A stretch of DNA of 64,000 bases from an uncultured Dysgonomonas sp. (lineage in GTDB: Bacteria > Bacteroidota > Bacteroidia > Bacteroidales > Dysgonomonadaceae): the NCBI RefSeq assembly GCF_900079725.1, contig NZ_LT599032.1, positions 122,948 to 186,947 on the forward strand. Direction: 5' to 3'. Position 1 is the first letter of the stretch. Each line of letters begins with the position of its first letter. Positions 8,668-17,237 of the stretch are shown in pieces. The position numbers and the translations under genes were made by a program. Under the pieces are notes generated by a model. The model did not search any database and was not told the DNA's origin. It was given only the letters and a program-made list of their open reading frames with translations.

Positions 8668-9939
8668 ATGAAACAAGCCATACAATTCGGAGCAGGCAAC
8701 ATAGGACGGGGCTTTATCGGAGCTTTACTGAGCCGGTCGGGTTACCATGTAGTGTTTGCCGATGTCAATACGCAAATGGTAGATGCCATTAATGATGCCG
8801 GATGTTATACAGTTCATATAACCGACCTAGAACCGGAAACCTTTGTAGTAGACAATGTAAGCGCATTATACACCTCCGATCCGGAGCTTATTACGAAAAT
8901 ATGCGAAAGTGAGGTAATAACTACAGCCGTCGGCCTGAATATTCTGCCCAAAATAGCCCCTGTTATAGCAAAAGGTATTGAGGAACGGGCAAAACATAAG
9001 ATAAATTACCCATTAAATATCATTGCTTGCGAAAATGGAGTCTGCGCAAGCAGGGAACTCAAAAAAGAGATATTTTCGTTGCTTTCTCCCGATGCCAAAC
9101 AATATTGTAAAGAGTGGACGGGCTTTGTCGATTGCTCAGTTGACAGGATTGTACCACCAATAAAAACGAACAATATAACTGATGTCTGTGTAGAGCGTTT
9201 CTATGAATGGAATGTAGACAGAACGCAGATAAGAGGAGAGTTACAGATAAAGGGTATGAATCTTGTCGACAATCTCCCTGCCTATATCGAACGTAAGCTT
9301 TTCACCCTCAACACAGGGCATGCCATCATTGCCTATCTCGGTTATCTGAAAGGCTATGATACCATTGAGCAATGTATTGCCGACCCTGAAATCCTGACAA
9401 TCGTACGCGCTGCTATGAACGAAAGCGGGGCGGCATTGTCCCAAAAATTCGGATTGGATATTGTTGCTCATTCGGCATATTGTGAAAAGATTATCAAACG
9501 TTTCCGCAATTATCACCTGAATGATATGGTCACACGTATCGGACGCGATCCTCTGCGAAAGTTGTCTGCCAACGATAGGCTTATTTCTCCCCTAACTACT
9601 GCTTATGGTTACGGGCTGCCTGTCGATAATCTTTTGTTGGGCGTGGGAGCCGCGCTACGTTATCAATATCCTGCCGATGCAGAAAGCAGCCGGTTGCAGG
9701 AAATGATAAGGGAGATGGGGATTGCCGCCGCTATTGAGGAGATAACAGGAATCATCGCAGACTCATCCTTGAATACGCAGATAGTAAAAGCATATGAAAA
9801 GGTTGCATCCTTATCCCCTCTTGTAGTAAAGAAAATCGAAATCATTTCCGTCTCGGGGATAGAGACCAAACTGGTTGCTGATCTCCTGAAAAAGGCTAAA
9901 GAATATAATTACAATATTTTGTTGAAATACATTCCATAA
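8668..9939 (+). CDS. mtlD: Mannitol-1-phosphate 5-dehydrogenase
   Basis: It oxidises mannitol-1-phosphate to fructose-6-phosphate with NAD in the cytoplasm, the step after mannitol PTS uptake. The N-terminal Rossmann motif is FGAGNIGRGFIG, followed by ACENGV, VDCSVDRIVPP and the catalytic-region KLFTLNTGHA, all typical of MtlD. The match to the E. coli enzyme as I recall it (382 residues) runs through KAYEKV near residue 379. After that this protein has about 40 extra residues ending KEYNYNILLKYIP, which I do not recognise. It lies 9 bases upstream of mtlA, an arrangement that strongly supports mannitol as the PTS substrate. Confidence 0.95.
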   Translation: MKQAIQFGAGNIGRGFIGALLSRSGYHVVFADVNTQMVDAINDAGCYTVHITDLEPETFVVDNVSALYTSDPELITKICESEVITTAVGLNILPKIAPVIAKGIEERAKHKINYPLNIIACENGVCASRELKKEIFSLLSPDAKQYCKEWTGFVDCSVDRIVPPIKTNNITDVCVERFYEWNVDRTQIRGELQIKGMNLVDNLPAYIERKLFTLNTGHAIIAYLGYLKGYDTIEQCIADPEILTIVRAAMNESGAALSQKFGLDIVAHSAYCEKIIKRFRNYHLNDMVTRIGRDPLRKLSANDRLISPLTTAYGYGLPVDNLLLGVGAALRYQYPADAESSRLQEMIREMGIAAAIEEITGIIADSSLNTQIVKAYEKVASLSPLVVKKIEIISVSGIETKLVADLLKKAKEYNYNILLKYIP

Positions 9940-9948
9940 TCCGAACAT

Positions 9949-11724
9949 ATGAAACTATCGGTACGTAAACATATACAATCTTTCGGCAGCAGCCTGTCGG
10001 CAATGATAATGCCTAATATCGGCGCATTTATCGCATGGGGGCTTGTTACGGCTATATTTATACCTACAGGTTGGTACCCGAATGAAAATTTGGCACGGCT
10101 GGTGACCCCGATGCTATACTATCTGTTGCCGCTGCTGATAGGATATACCGCCGGAAGTAATATTGCAGGAATACGTGGCGGTGTGATGGGGGCAATTGCC
10201 ACAACAGGAGTAATAGCGGGAAGCGATGTACCTATGTTTCTCGGAGCAATGGTAATGGGACCATCGGGTGGCTATCTGATAAGATGGTTCGATAATATTA
10301 CCAAAAACAGGATCAGGACGGGTTTCGAAATGCTTACCAACAATTTCTCTGTAGGCATTCTGGGAATGGTTTGCGCTATAGCCGGATTCCTGCTCATCGG
10401 GCCGATAATGCTAGCCCTTACAGACCTGTTAAATGCAGGGGTTGGATTTGTCTTAGATAAAGGTGTACTTCCTTTGGTTGCACTATTTCTGGAACCGGGA
10501 AAAGTGTTATTCCTCAACAATGCAATCAATCATGGAATATTAACACCCCTCGGAATAGAACAGGCACGGGAAACCGGAAGCTCTATCCTGTTCCTTCTGG
10601 AAACCAATCCGGGCCCCGGACTGGGAGTATTACTCGCTTACACTTTCCTTGGAAGAGGAGAAGCAAAAAAGACCGCTCCGGCATCTTCTGTGATCTTATT
10701 TTTTGGAGGGATACACGAAATATATTTCCCATATATACTGATGCGTCCTATCCTGATCGTTGCGCCTATTCTAGGCTCGGCAAGTGCTATGATGTATTAT
10801 CAGATTACCGGTAGCGGACTAGTGTCAGCAGCTTCGCCGGGTAGTATTATATCCCTTATTGCTATGTCGCCCCGTGGAAGTACGATCCATATAATCATCG
10901 GGGTGGTTATAGCCACACTGATATCTTTCTTCACAGCCTGTTTCTTTGTAAGGAGCAATACTAAAAAGACATTAGCGGAGGCTAAACAGGAAAAAGACTC
11001 ACTCAAAAATTACAAAGAGAATCCACAGAAGATAGTTTTTGCCTGCGAAGCCGGCATGGGTTCGAGCGCAATGGGCGCTGCCGCTTTCAGAAAAAGAATA
11101 GACCGAAAAGAATTGTCTATAACCAATTCATCAGTAGATGCCATCCCGTTGGATACCGATATAGTTGTTTGTCAGGCCGCTTTTGTAGAAAGAGTCCATG
11201 ACCGGGTACCATCGGCAGAAGTAGTAATAATCAGGACTTTCCTCTCCGATCCGTCATTAGACGCTCTGGCTGCCCGTTTTACTCAAAGTGAACAGAAGCA
11301 GGTATTAAGACCGGAGATGATAGTTGTGGGAGCAAAAAATGAAAGTAAGGAAGATGTTATTAAGCGCGCAGGGCAATTACTGGTCGATGGCGGCTATGTG
11401 ACGGATGAATATATAAACGGAATGCTGGAAAGGGAAAAAATCGCTTCTACCTGTATCGGAATGGGAATTGCTATCCCGCATGGAACGTCAGAATCGCGTC
11501 AATATATCAGGAATAGTGGAATATCTGTTGTACAATATCCCGAAGGTGTAGATTTCGATGGAGAGAAAGTATATCTGGTAGTAGGAATAGCCGGAACAGA
11601 CAATACTCATCTGGAGATACTGGCTTCACTAAGCACAATACTAAATGATGAAGAAATATTGAAAGGAATAAAGGAAACAAAAGATAAAATATTTATATAT
11701 AACACATTATCCAATATAAAATAA
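9949..11724 (+). CDS. mtlA: PTS mannitol transporter, fused EIICBA
   Basis: This membrane permease takes up mannitol and phosphorylates it. Domains in order are EIIC (about residues 1-345, multiple membrane segments), EIIB (about 358-445) and EIIA (about 450-591). The EIIC signature GGIHE lies at 253-257, followed by IYFPYIL as in the enterobacterial mannitol permease. The EIIB phosphocysteine is C366 in FACEAGMGSS, and the EIIA phosphohistidine is H511 in AIPHGT. At 591 residues it is somewhat shorter than the 637-residue E. coli protein, mainly in linkers. A complete sugar PTS is unusual for Bacteroidota. The HPr and enzyme I genes that feed it lie directly downstream. Confidence 0.95.
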   Translation: MKLSVRKHIQSFGSSLSAMIMPNIGAFIAWGLVTAIFIPTGWYPNENLARLVTPMLYYLLPLLIGYTAGSNIAGIRGGVMGAIATTGVIAGSDVPMFLGAMVMGPSGGYLIRWFDNITKNRIRTGFEMLTNNFSVGILGMVCAIAGFLLIGPIMLALTDLLNAGVGFVLDKGVLPLVALFLEPGKVLFLNNAINHGILTPLGIEQARETGSSILFLLETNPGPGLGVLLAYTFLGRGEAKKTAPASSVILFFGGIHEIYFPYILMRPILIVAPILGSASAMMYYQITGSGLVSAASPGSIISLIAMSPRGSTIHIIIGVVIATLISFFTACFFVRSNTKKTLAEAKQEKDSLKNYKENPQKIVFACEAGMGSSAMGAAAFRKRIDRKELSITNSSVDAIPLDTDIVVCQAAFVERVHDRVPSAEVVIIRTFLSDPSLDALAARFTQSEQKQVLRPEMIVVGAKNESKEDVIKRAGQLLVDGGYVTDEYINGMLEREKIASTCIGMGIAIPHGTSESRQYIRNSGISVVQYPEGVDFDGEKVYLVVGIAGTDNTHLEILASLSTILNDEEILKGIKETKDKIFIYNTLSNIK

Positions 11725-11737
11725 AACAGATATTAAA

Positions 11738-12001
11738 ATGGCTACAATACAAACAACAATAGAAATAAAAGAGGGCGATGGCTTGCATGCACGCCCCGCA
11801 AGCGAACTAGCTGCTTTAGCGAAAACATTCAAGAGTGATATTACTTTAGGTTTTGCATCGAAAGAAGCGAATGCCAGAAGTATAATAAGCATGCTTGCAC
11901 TCGGACTTAAAAAAGGCAGCGTAATAAACCTGAAAGCAGATGGCGAAGACAGCGAAGAGGCCATACAGGAAGTCATTAAATTCTTTGAAAACATCCATTA
12001 A
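11738..12001 (+). CDS. ptsH: Phosphocarrier protein HPr
   Basis: HPr is a small cytoplasmic phosphocarrier that passes phosphate from enzyme I to EIIA. The active-site histidine is H17 in GLHARPA, and the second signature RSIISMLALG carries S48 at the position equivalent to the regulatory Ser46 of HPr. The 87-residue length is normal. Its stop codon overlaps the start of ptsI by one base (TAATG at 11999-12003), implying translational coupling. No HPr kinase gene is in the window, so regulatory Ser phosphorylation cannot be judged. It most likely serves the adjacent mannitol permease. Confidence 0.95.
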   Translation: MATIQTTIEIKEGDGLHARPASELAALAKTFKSDITLGFASKEANARSIISMLALGLKKGSVINLKADGEDSEEAIQEVIKFFENIH

Positions 12002-13587
12002 TGAAAGAGATAAAAGGCATATCGGTATTACCATCAGGAAAGGCTGTAGGAAAGGTTTTTCGGGCTAAAATACAACCTGCTTTCAATATGGGGAGTTATA
12101 TAACAGACATTTTGCCGGAGCATGAAACCGACCGTGTCCGTAATGCTTGCCTTTCGGTAAAGAATAAGCTAGCTCCACATGCAGAGGTGAATGAAATATT
12201 TGCCGCTCATATGGAAATACTGGAAGATATATTGGAGAGGGTAGTTTCGATGATAAAAGAAGAAAAAACAGATGCTGTAAGCGCAGTAGGAAAATGCTGT
12301 ACGGAAATATGCGCCATGTTTGCAGATATCGACGATGAATATTTGCGTTCCCGTTCAGATGATATTGTCGATGTATGCAGGCAAATAACTCTTGCTCTGA
12401 CCGAAAATAACGAAAATCCTTTCTCGGAAATGCCTGCAAACAGCATTATCATTGCTGAGAATCTTCTGGCTTCAGATACTATTTCAATTGATCTGTCAAA
12501 GTTGTCAGGCATTGCACTGAAAAAAGGCAGTAATACAAGTCATCTGGCAATTCTGGCGAGGAACAATGCTATACCTCTCATTTTGGGGATAGGTGACGAA
12601 CTGGATGCGATACAGGATGGTGATACAATCGTTATAGATAGTGAAAAGGATATGGTAATAACAGAGCCGGACGAAAAACTGCTATCGGAAGCTGCGCGAC
12701 AAAGTACTTGCAAGGATGAAACAGATTTAAATCCTGCCATTACAAAAGATAATATTGAAATTACTGTATACGCAAATGCCGGAAGCCTTGCCGATGTGAA
12801 ACGGGCAATCTCGGCAGGAGCAGACGGTATCGGGCTTCTACGGACAGAGTTTATATTTATGCAGGGCAAGGATTTTCCTAGCGAAGAAGAACAATATAAC
12901 TTTTATACGGAATGTGCAAAAATCTGTCAGGATAAAGTACTTACTATACGTACACTCGATATAGGAGCGGATAAGCAACTCCCTTATTATACGATGCCGG
13001 CTGAAGAAAATCCTGTTATGGGACTGCGGGGAATTCGTTTCTCACTTTCATCGCCTGATATTTTAAAGACGCAATTACGGGCTATCCTGCGTGCCGCCAC
13101 ATCAGGCAATATCCGTTTAATGTTCCCCATGATAATATCCGTGACGGAATACAGGCAGGCTTGCACTCTTTTGGAGAGTTGCAAAACGGAGTTGCAAAAC
13201 GAAAACATAAACTGCGATCAGACTCTTTGTGCCGGAATAATGATTGAAACACCTGCGTCGGTGCTTCTGGCAGATGAATTTGCTGCTGAGGTCGCATTTT
13301 TTAGTATTGGCACTAACGACCTGACTCAATATATGCTTGCCGTAGACAGGAATAATCCTTATTCGGCCGGTGTTTGTGATAGTCTCCATCCTGCGGTGAT
13401 GAAAAGTATATCGGATATAGTTGCATCAGCCGATAAATATGGAATAGAGGTGTCCGTATGCGGCGAAGTTGCATCGGACAGTAATGCGACAGAACTATTA
13501 TTAAAACTCGGAGTAAGAAAGTTAAGCATAACAAGTTCCGGAATCCCGGCAATAAAACAACAAATACGTAAACAATCAATCAACTAA
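12001..13587 (+). CDS. ptsI: Phosphoenolpyruvate-protein phosphotransferase (enzyme I)
   Basis: It transfers phosphate from PEP to HPr. The phosphohistidine is H181 in GSNTSHLAILAR. The PEP-binding TIM-barrel domain shows DGIGLLRTEFIFM, RTLDIGADK, MGLRGIRF, FSIGTNDLTQY and the catalytic-cysteine block VSVCGEVASD. At 528 residues it is shorter than the roughly 575 of E. coli enzyme I; it ends soon after the SGIPAIKQQIRK block and lacks about 40 residues of the usual helical tail. All catalytic motifs are present, so it is probably active. The start overlaps the ptsH stop by one base. Confidence 0.95.
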   Translation: MKEIKGISVLPSGKAVGKVFRAKIQPAFNMGSYITDILPEHETDRVRNACLSVKNKLAPHAEVNEIFAAHMEILEDILERVVSMIKEEKTDAVSAVGKCCTEICAMFADIDDEYLRSRSDDIVDVCRQITLALTENNENPFSEMPANSIIIAENLLASDTISIDLSKLSGIALKKGSNTSHLAILARNNAIPLILGIGDELDAIQDGDTIVIDSEKDMVITEPDEKLLSEAARQSTCKDETDLNPAITKDNIEITVYANAGSLADVKRAISAGADGIGLLRTEFIFMQGKDFPSEEEQYNFYTECAKICQDKVLTIRTLDIGADKQLPYYTMPAEENPVMGLRGIRFSLSSPDILKTQLRAILRAATSGNIRLMFPMIISVTEYRQACTLLESCKTELQNENINCDQTLCAGIMIETPASVLLADEFAAEVAFFSIGTNDLTQYMLAVDRNNPYSAGVCDSLHPAVMKSISDIVASADKYGIEVSVCGEVASDSNATELLLKLGVRKLSITSSGIPAIKQQIRKQSIN

Positions 13588-13600
13588 AATCTATATTATC

Positions 13601-14482
13601 ATGAAATTATTATACCCATTGTTACTAAGTTTGGCATTCTGTTCCTGTAATGCGCAGCAATTGAATACAGTTAATATAAAGAGTATGGCTGAATTGCAGG
13701 AGTATTTCCGGTATTCGCCCGAAAAAGATATAATGATCAGCGGACACAGAGGGGGAATGCTGGAAGGGTATCCCGAAAACTCTATTGCCTCCTGTGAAAA
13801 GACTTTGAGCCTGATGCCTTCATTCTTTGAAATAGATCCCCGCCTTACAAAAGATAGCGTACTTGTATTGATGCATGACGCCACTATCGACCGCACTACA
13901 ACGGGTAAAGGCAAGGTTTCGGATTATACTTATGCCGAATTACAACAATTTTATCTGAAAGACCGCCAAAGGAATGTGACGGAATATAAAATCCCGACAC
14001 TGGACGAGATGCTCGAATGGGGAAAAGATAAGACTGTATTCAATTTCGATAACAAAGGCGTGCCATGGCAATTATATGCCGATAACCTGAAAGGTAAATG
14101 GAGCAAATATCACAACATTATGCTGTCGGTACGCTCACTGGAAGAATGCCTGTTCTATTACAAACAGATAGATAATGTGGTGTTTTGCTGCGAAATCAGC
14201 AATATGGAGATGTATGAGGCCTATAAAAATTCAGGAATCCCATGGAACCGTATTATGGCATACGTCAAATATACTATGGATCCGGCACAGCAAGAAGTTT
14301 ATGATCTGCTTCGCAGTCATGGCGTAATGTGTATGACCTCCATTCATCCTACCGCCGACAGAGTAAAGCCGCTGGAAGCAAGGATAGAGGCATACAAAAA
14401 AGAGATTGCAGTAAATCCCGATATTATAGAAACGGATTATCCGGCAGATTTTACCGGACTTAATGTGAAAAGGTCAAAATAA
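13601..14482 (+). CDS. Glycerophosphodiester phosphodiesterase family lipoprotein (second of two)
   Basis: This is a second envelope GDPD in the same cluster. The lipoprotein signal ends FCSC with the lipid Cys at residue 16. Catalytic features are HRGG at 49-52, ENS shortly after, E77/D79 in FEIDPR, and H92-D93 in LMHDATIDRTTTG. IIETDYP near the C-terminus matches the closing strand of the family. It is not a close copy of the GDPD at 6547-7413, so the two may act on different linkages or locations. It lies 13 bases after ptsI and 11 bases before the OPA transporter that could import the glycerol-3-phosphate it makes. Confidence 0.9.
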   Translation: MKLLYPLLLSLAFCSCNAQQLNTVNIKSMAELQEYFRYSPEKDIMISGHRGGMLEGYPENSIASCEKTLSLMPSFFEIDPRLTKDSVLVLMHDATIDRTTTGKGKVSDYTYAELQQFYLKDRQRNVTEYKIPTLDEMLEWGKDKTVFNFDNKGVPWQLYADNLKGKWSKYHNIMLSVRSLEECLFYYKQIDNVVFCCEISNMEMYEAYKNSGIPWNRIMAYVKYTMDPAQQEVYDLLRSHGVMCMTSIHPTADRVKPLEARIEAYKKEIAVNPDIIETDYPADFTGLNVKRSK

Positions 14483-14493
14483 GATTCGCAGGC

Positions 14494-15840
14494 ATGGAAA
14501 ACAAAAATAATACTGTCGCTTACCTACCGGAGATGACGGCACAGGAACAAAAGAAATTTAAATACTGGGAAAGACGCACGATGCTGGCTTGTATCGTCGG
14601 CTATGCCATGTTTTATTTTGTGCGTAAGAATATTAGTATTGCAATGCCATATATGAATGAGGAACTGGGCATTTCGAAAACCGATCTCGGACTGTTCCTG
14701 ACTTTGCATGGACTGATATACGGCCTCTCCAAATTTATAAATGGGATGTGGGGCGACAGGAGCAACGCCCGTTATTTCCTGGTATCGGGGCTTCTGATGT
14801 GTGCCGTGGCCAATCTGTTTTTCGGATTATCGTCATCCATATTGGTGCTAGGCATATTCTGGGTTATCAACGGATGGTTTCAGGGAATGGGAGTACCTCC
14901 ATGCACACGCCTGATGACACACTGGATAACTCCTGAGAAGCTGGCCACGAAAATGTCGCTATGGAATACATCCCATTCTATCGGAGCTGGTTTAGCTATC
15001 ATATCCTGCGGCTATATTGTCAGTATAAACTGGGGCAATTATTTTGCAGAAACATCCATCTTGTCACAGCACTGGCGCTGGTGCTTCCTCATACCTGCCC
15101 TTCTTGTGGTGATAGTCGGAATATTCGTTTTCTTTTTGGTCAGGGATACACCTTCATCGGTTGGGTTACCTGAGTTGAAAGGCGAAAAATCCAAGTCGCA
15201 ATCGAAAAAAGAGGAATCGGCAGAGTTCAAAGCCTTTGTTAAGAAACATGTTTTCATGAACCCGACTATATGGATAATAGCTGTCGGCAATTTCTTTCTG
15301 TATATAACCCGGTTTGCTATACTTGACTGGGGACCGACTATGCTGAAAGAACATCTACATCTGGATATCAGTCAGGCCGGATGGTCAGTTGCCGCTTTCG
15401 AGATAGCGGGTATAGCCGGAATGCTTGCCGCAGGCTGGTCGACCGATAAATTCTTCGGAGGAAGAGCACCCCGCACTTGCGTAATCTGTATGTCGATGTC
15501 TACCCTGTGCCTTATTTCGCTCAGCATGCTCAATGAGCACAGCTCGCTTATACTAGCCAATCTGATCCTCATCTCGGCAGGGTTCTTTATCTATGGTCCA
15601 CAGGCACTGGTAGGAATAGCGGCTGCGAATATAGCAACCAAACGAGCAGCAGCAACGGCAGGCGGATTCTGCGGATTGTTCGGCTACGGGAGTACAATCG
15701 TCTCCGGTTGGGGTATTGGATTATTAGTAGAAAAAACCGATTGGTCGATAGCAATATATGCACTTATAGGTGTGGCAATTATGTCTGCCTTGATTTTTGC
15801 TCTGGCATGGAAATCTAAGGCAAATGGTTATGAAGATTAA
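14494..15840 (+). CDS. OPA-family MFS organophosphate transporter, GlpT-like
   Basis: This inner-membrane antiporter probably exchanges phosphate for glycerol-3-phosphate or another organophosphate. It has 12 predicted membrane segments, and the family blocks are visible: FVRKNIS near the first helix (conserved arginine), NGMWGDRSNAR in the helix 2-3 loop, the NGWFQGMG/PPCTRL pair, and YITRFAILDWGPT with the second arginine of the substrate site. The 448-residue length is usual for the family. GlpT, UhpT and UhpC are hard to tell apart by eye; the two GDPD genes favour glycerol-3-phosphate. It is the last gene of the tight cluster. Confidence 0.88.
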   Translation: MENKNNTVAYLPEMTAQEQKKFKYWERRTMLACIVGYAMFYFVRKNISIAMPYMNEELGISKTDLGLFLTLHGLIYGLSKFINGMWGDRSNARYFLVSGLLMCAVANLFFGLSSSILVLGIFWVINGWFQGMGVPPCTRLMTHWITPEKLATKMSLWNTSHSIGAGLAIISCGYIVSINWGNYFAETSILSQHWRWCFLIPALLVVIVGIFVFFLVRDTPSSVGLPELKGEKSKSQSKKEESAEFKAFVKKHVFMNPTIWIIAVGNFFLYITRFAILDWGPTMLKEHLHLDISQAGWSVAAFEIAGIAGMLAAGWSTDKFFGGRAPRTCVICMSMSTLCLISLSMLNEHSSLILANLILISAGFFIYGPQALVGIAAANIATKRAAATAGGFCGLFGYGSTIVSGWGIGLLVEKTDWSIAIYALIGVAIMSALIFALAWKSKANGYED

Positions 15841-15920
15841 ATGAGTGCATTATTTCATTTTTCATATATAGCTTTATCTATATTGGTAGATGTTAGTTCT
15901 TTGAAGATTAGCCCCTCCCA

Positions 15921-16092
15921 CCTCCCCAAAGGGCAGGGTTGTTAAGTTCTGAATTCTTATACCCTCTGTGTCATGTTGAACGAAGTGAAACATCTCGTTT
16001 CTCAGGGTCGGGATTCTTCACTTCGTTCAGAATGACAGCAGAAAATAACAGAATAAAGAAGAGAACTTAACAGCCCTGCCCCAAAGGGGAGG
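15921..16092. repeat. Nested composite palindrome
   Basis: Outer arms at 15921-15950 and 16062-16092 are inverted copies of a CCTCCCC...AGGGCTGTTAAGTTCT-type string. Inner arms at 15970-15994 and 16012-16036 are inverted copies of GTCATTCTGAACGAAGTG-type sequence. There is no transposase and no obvious target duplication. The inner unit recurs at 32060-32120. Confidence 0.8.
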
Positions 16093-16251
16093 CTTACAAT
16101 GAGGGTAAAAAGCTTATGAAACTGTAACCTTTGTTACCTTTTATATTTAAACTACGGAGAACCAACGGTCGGCGGAGCCAAAAGGGAGTAACACGGAGTT
16201 CATTGAAAAAGTGACAATAGAAAAAGTGGAAAAAGTGTCAAGTTTTGAGAA

Positions 16252-16292
16252 AAAAGTAACACAGATAAAACAGCAAAAAAGCTGTTACTTTT
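16252..16292. repeat. Inverted repeat of AAAAGTAACA
   Basis: AAAAGTAACA at 16252-16261 pairs with TGTTACTTTT at 16283-16292. Similar GTTACTTTT/AAAAGTAAC strings occur at 16125-16145, 16185-16195 and 16381-16391, and again at 62650-62670 and 62820-62840. Confidence 0.6.
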
Positions 16293-16345
16293 GTTACCTT
16301 ATTTAGTTTAAAACACTGATTAATAGACGTAAATAGTATTTCGTA

Positions 16346-16376
16346 GTTAACTGCTAACTGTTGACTGTTAACTGAC
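16346..16376. repeat. TTAACTG-type repeat, copy 1
   Basis: GTTAACTGCTAACTG followed by TTGACTGTTAACTGAC is close to the reverse complement of 62568-62600. Each copy also has internal near-repeats of GTTAACTG. Confidence 0.7.
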
Positions 16377-16447
16377 ATATGTGTTACTTTTTTAATCATA
16401 CATAATTAGTAAATATAAAATTATAAAGTAATTAATAATAAAAAATT

Positions 16448-17233
16448 ATGAGAGTAATTATTCAATCAGATCCTTCTACTGTGGGCATCTGGACAGCCCG
16501 CCATATCGCAGAAGCCATTCGGATGGCGGCTTCGCAAAACAAACCTTTCATTCTTGGACTGGCTACGGGTTCTACACCAATTCCGACATATGCCGAACTC
16601 GTGCGTATGCATAAGGAAGAAGGGCTGTCATTCGCTCATGTAACCACCTTTAATATGGATGAGTATGTAGGTTTGCCGCAAGAGCATCCCGAAAGCTACC
16701 ATTCGTTTATGTGGAAGAATCTGTTTTCTCATATAGATATTCCGCATGGTAATGTCAATATACTGAATGGTAATGCAAATGATCTTTTGCAAGAATGTGC
16801 CAATTATGAACGTCTTATTGCAGCGGCAGGAGGTATCGACCTATTTCTGGGAGGGATAGGTGTTGATGGACATTTAGCTTTCAATGAGCCATTTTCATCA
16901 CTTTCGTCACGCACACGTGTGATGAACCTGACAATTGACACGCGTATTGTCAATTCCCGTTTTTTCGACGGGGATATAAATGCTGTGCCCAAACAAGCAC
17001 TGACTGTTGGTGTTGCTACGGTTTGCGATGCCAGGCAGGTTGTACTCCTCGCCACCGGTTACGCAAAAGCAACAGCCTTGAAACATACTGTCGAAGGTGA
17101 AGTTTCGCATGTGTGGACAGCCAGTGCATTACAGATGCATCCAGATGCAATTATCGTATGCGACGAACCGGCATCTGATAACCTTAAAGTAAGTACATAT
17201 AAGTATTTTAAAGAAATTGAAACAGAAAGATGA
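16448..17233 (+). CDS. nagB: Glucosamine-6-phosphate deaminase
   Basis: It converts glucosamine-6-phosphate to fructose-6-phosphate and ammonia in the cytoplasm. Motifs: LGLATGSTPIPTY (phosphate loop, about residues 37-49), FNMDEYVGL with the catalytic Asp, and GGIGVDGHLAFNEP with the catalytic His. The 261-residue length matches single-domain NagB. It is followed within 4 bases by a sialate O-acetylesterase, which suggests amino-sugar catabolism. Like MtlD upstream it delivers fructose-6-phosphate, but the 607-base repeat region makes cotranscription with the PTS cluster doubtful. Confidence 0.93.
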   Translation: MRVIIQSDPSTVGIWTARHIAEAIRMAASQNKPFILGLATGSTPIPTYAELVRMHKEEGLSFAHVTTFNMDEYVGLPQEHPESYHSFMWKNLFSHIDIPHGNVNILNGNANDLLQECANYERLIAAAGGIDLFLGGIGVDGHLAFNEPFSSLSSRTRVMNLTIDTRIVNSRFFDGDINAVPKQALTVGVATVCDARQVVLLATGYAKATALKHTVEGEVSHVWTASALQMHPDAIIVCDEPASDNLKVSTYKYFKEIETER

Positions 17234-17237
17234 ATTT

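Larger units (their letters stand above)
15841..16447 (+). other. Repeat-rich intergenic region without a gene
   Basis: I see no credible coding sequence in these 607 bases. They hold a large nested palindrome (15921-16092), several copies of a GTTACTTTTGTTAC-like string (16125-16300), and a TTAACTG repeat (16346-16376). The same families recur near 32 kb or 62.6-62.9 kb. It separates the PTS/phosphodiester cluster from nagB. Confidence 0.8.

Noticed and set aside
15841-16447. An insertion sequence
   Set aside because: Inverted repeats are present but there is no transposase frame and no clear target duplication.
17217-17237. Upstream ATG for the sialate esterase
   Set aside because: It overlaps nagB and puts a charged leader ahead of a signal peptide that begins cleanly at 17238.
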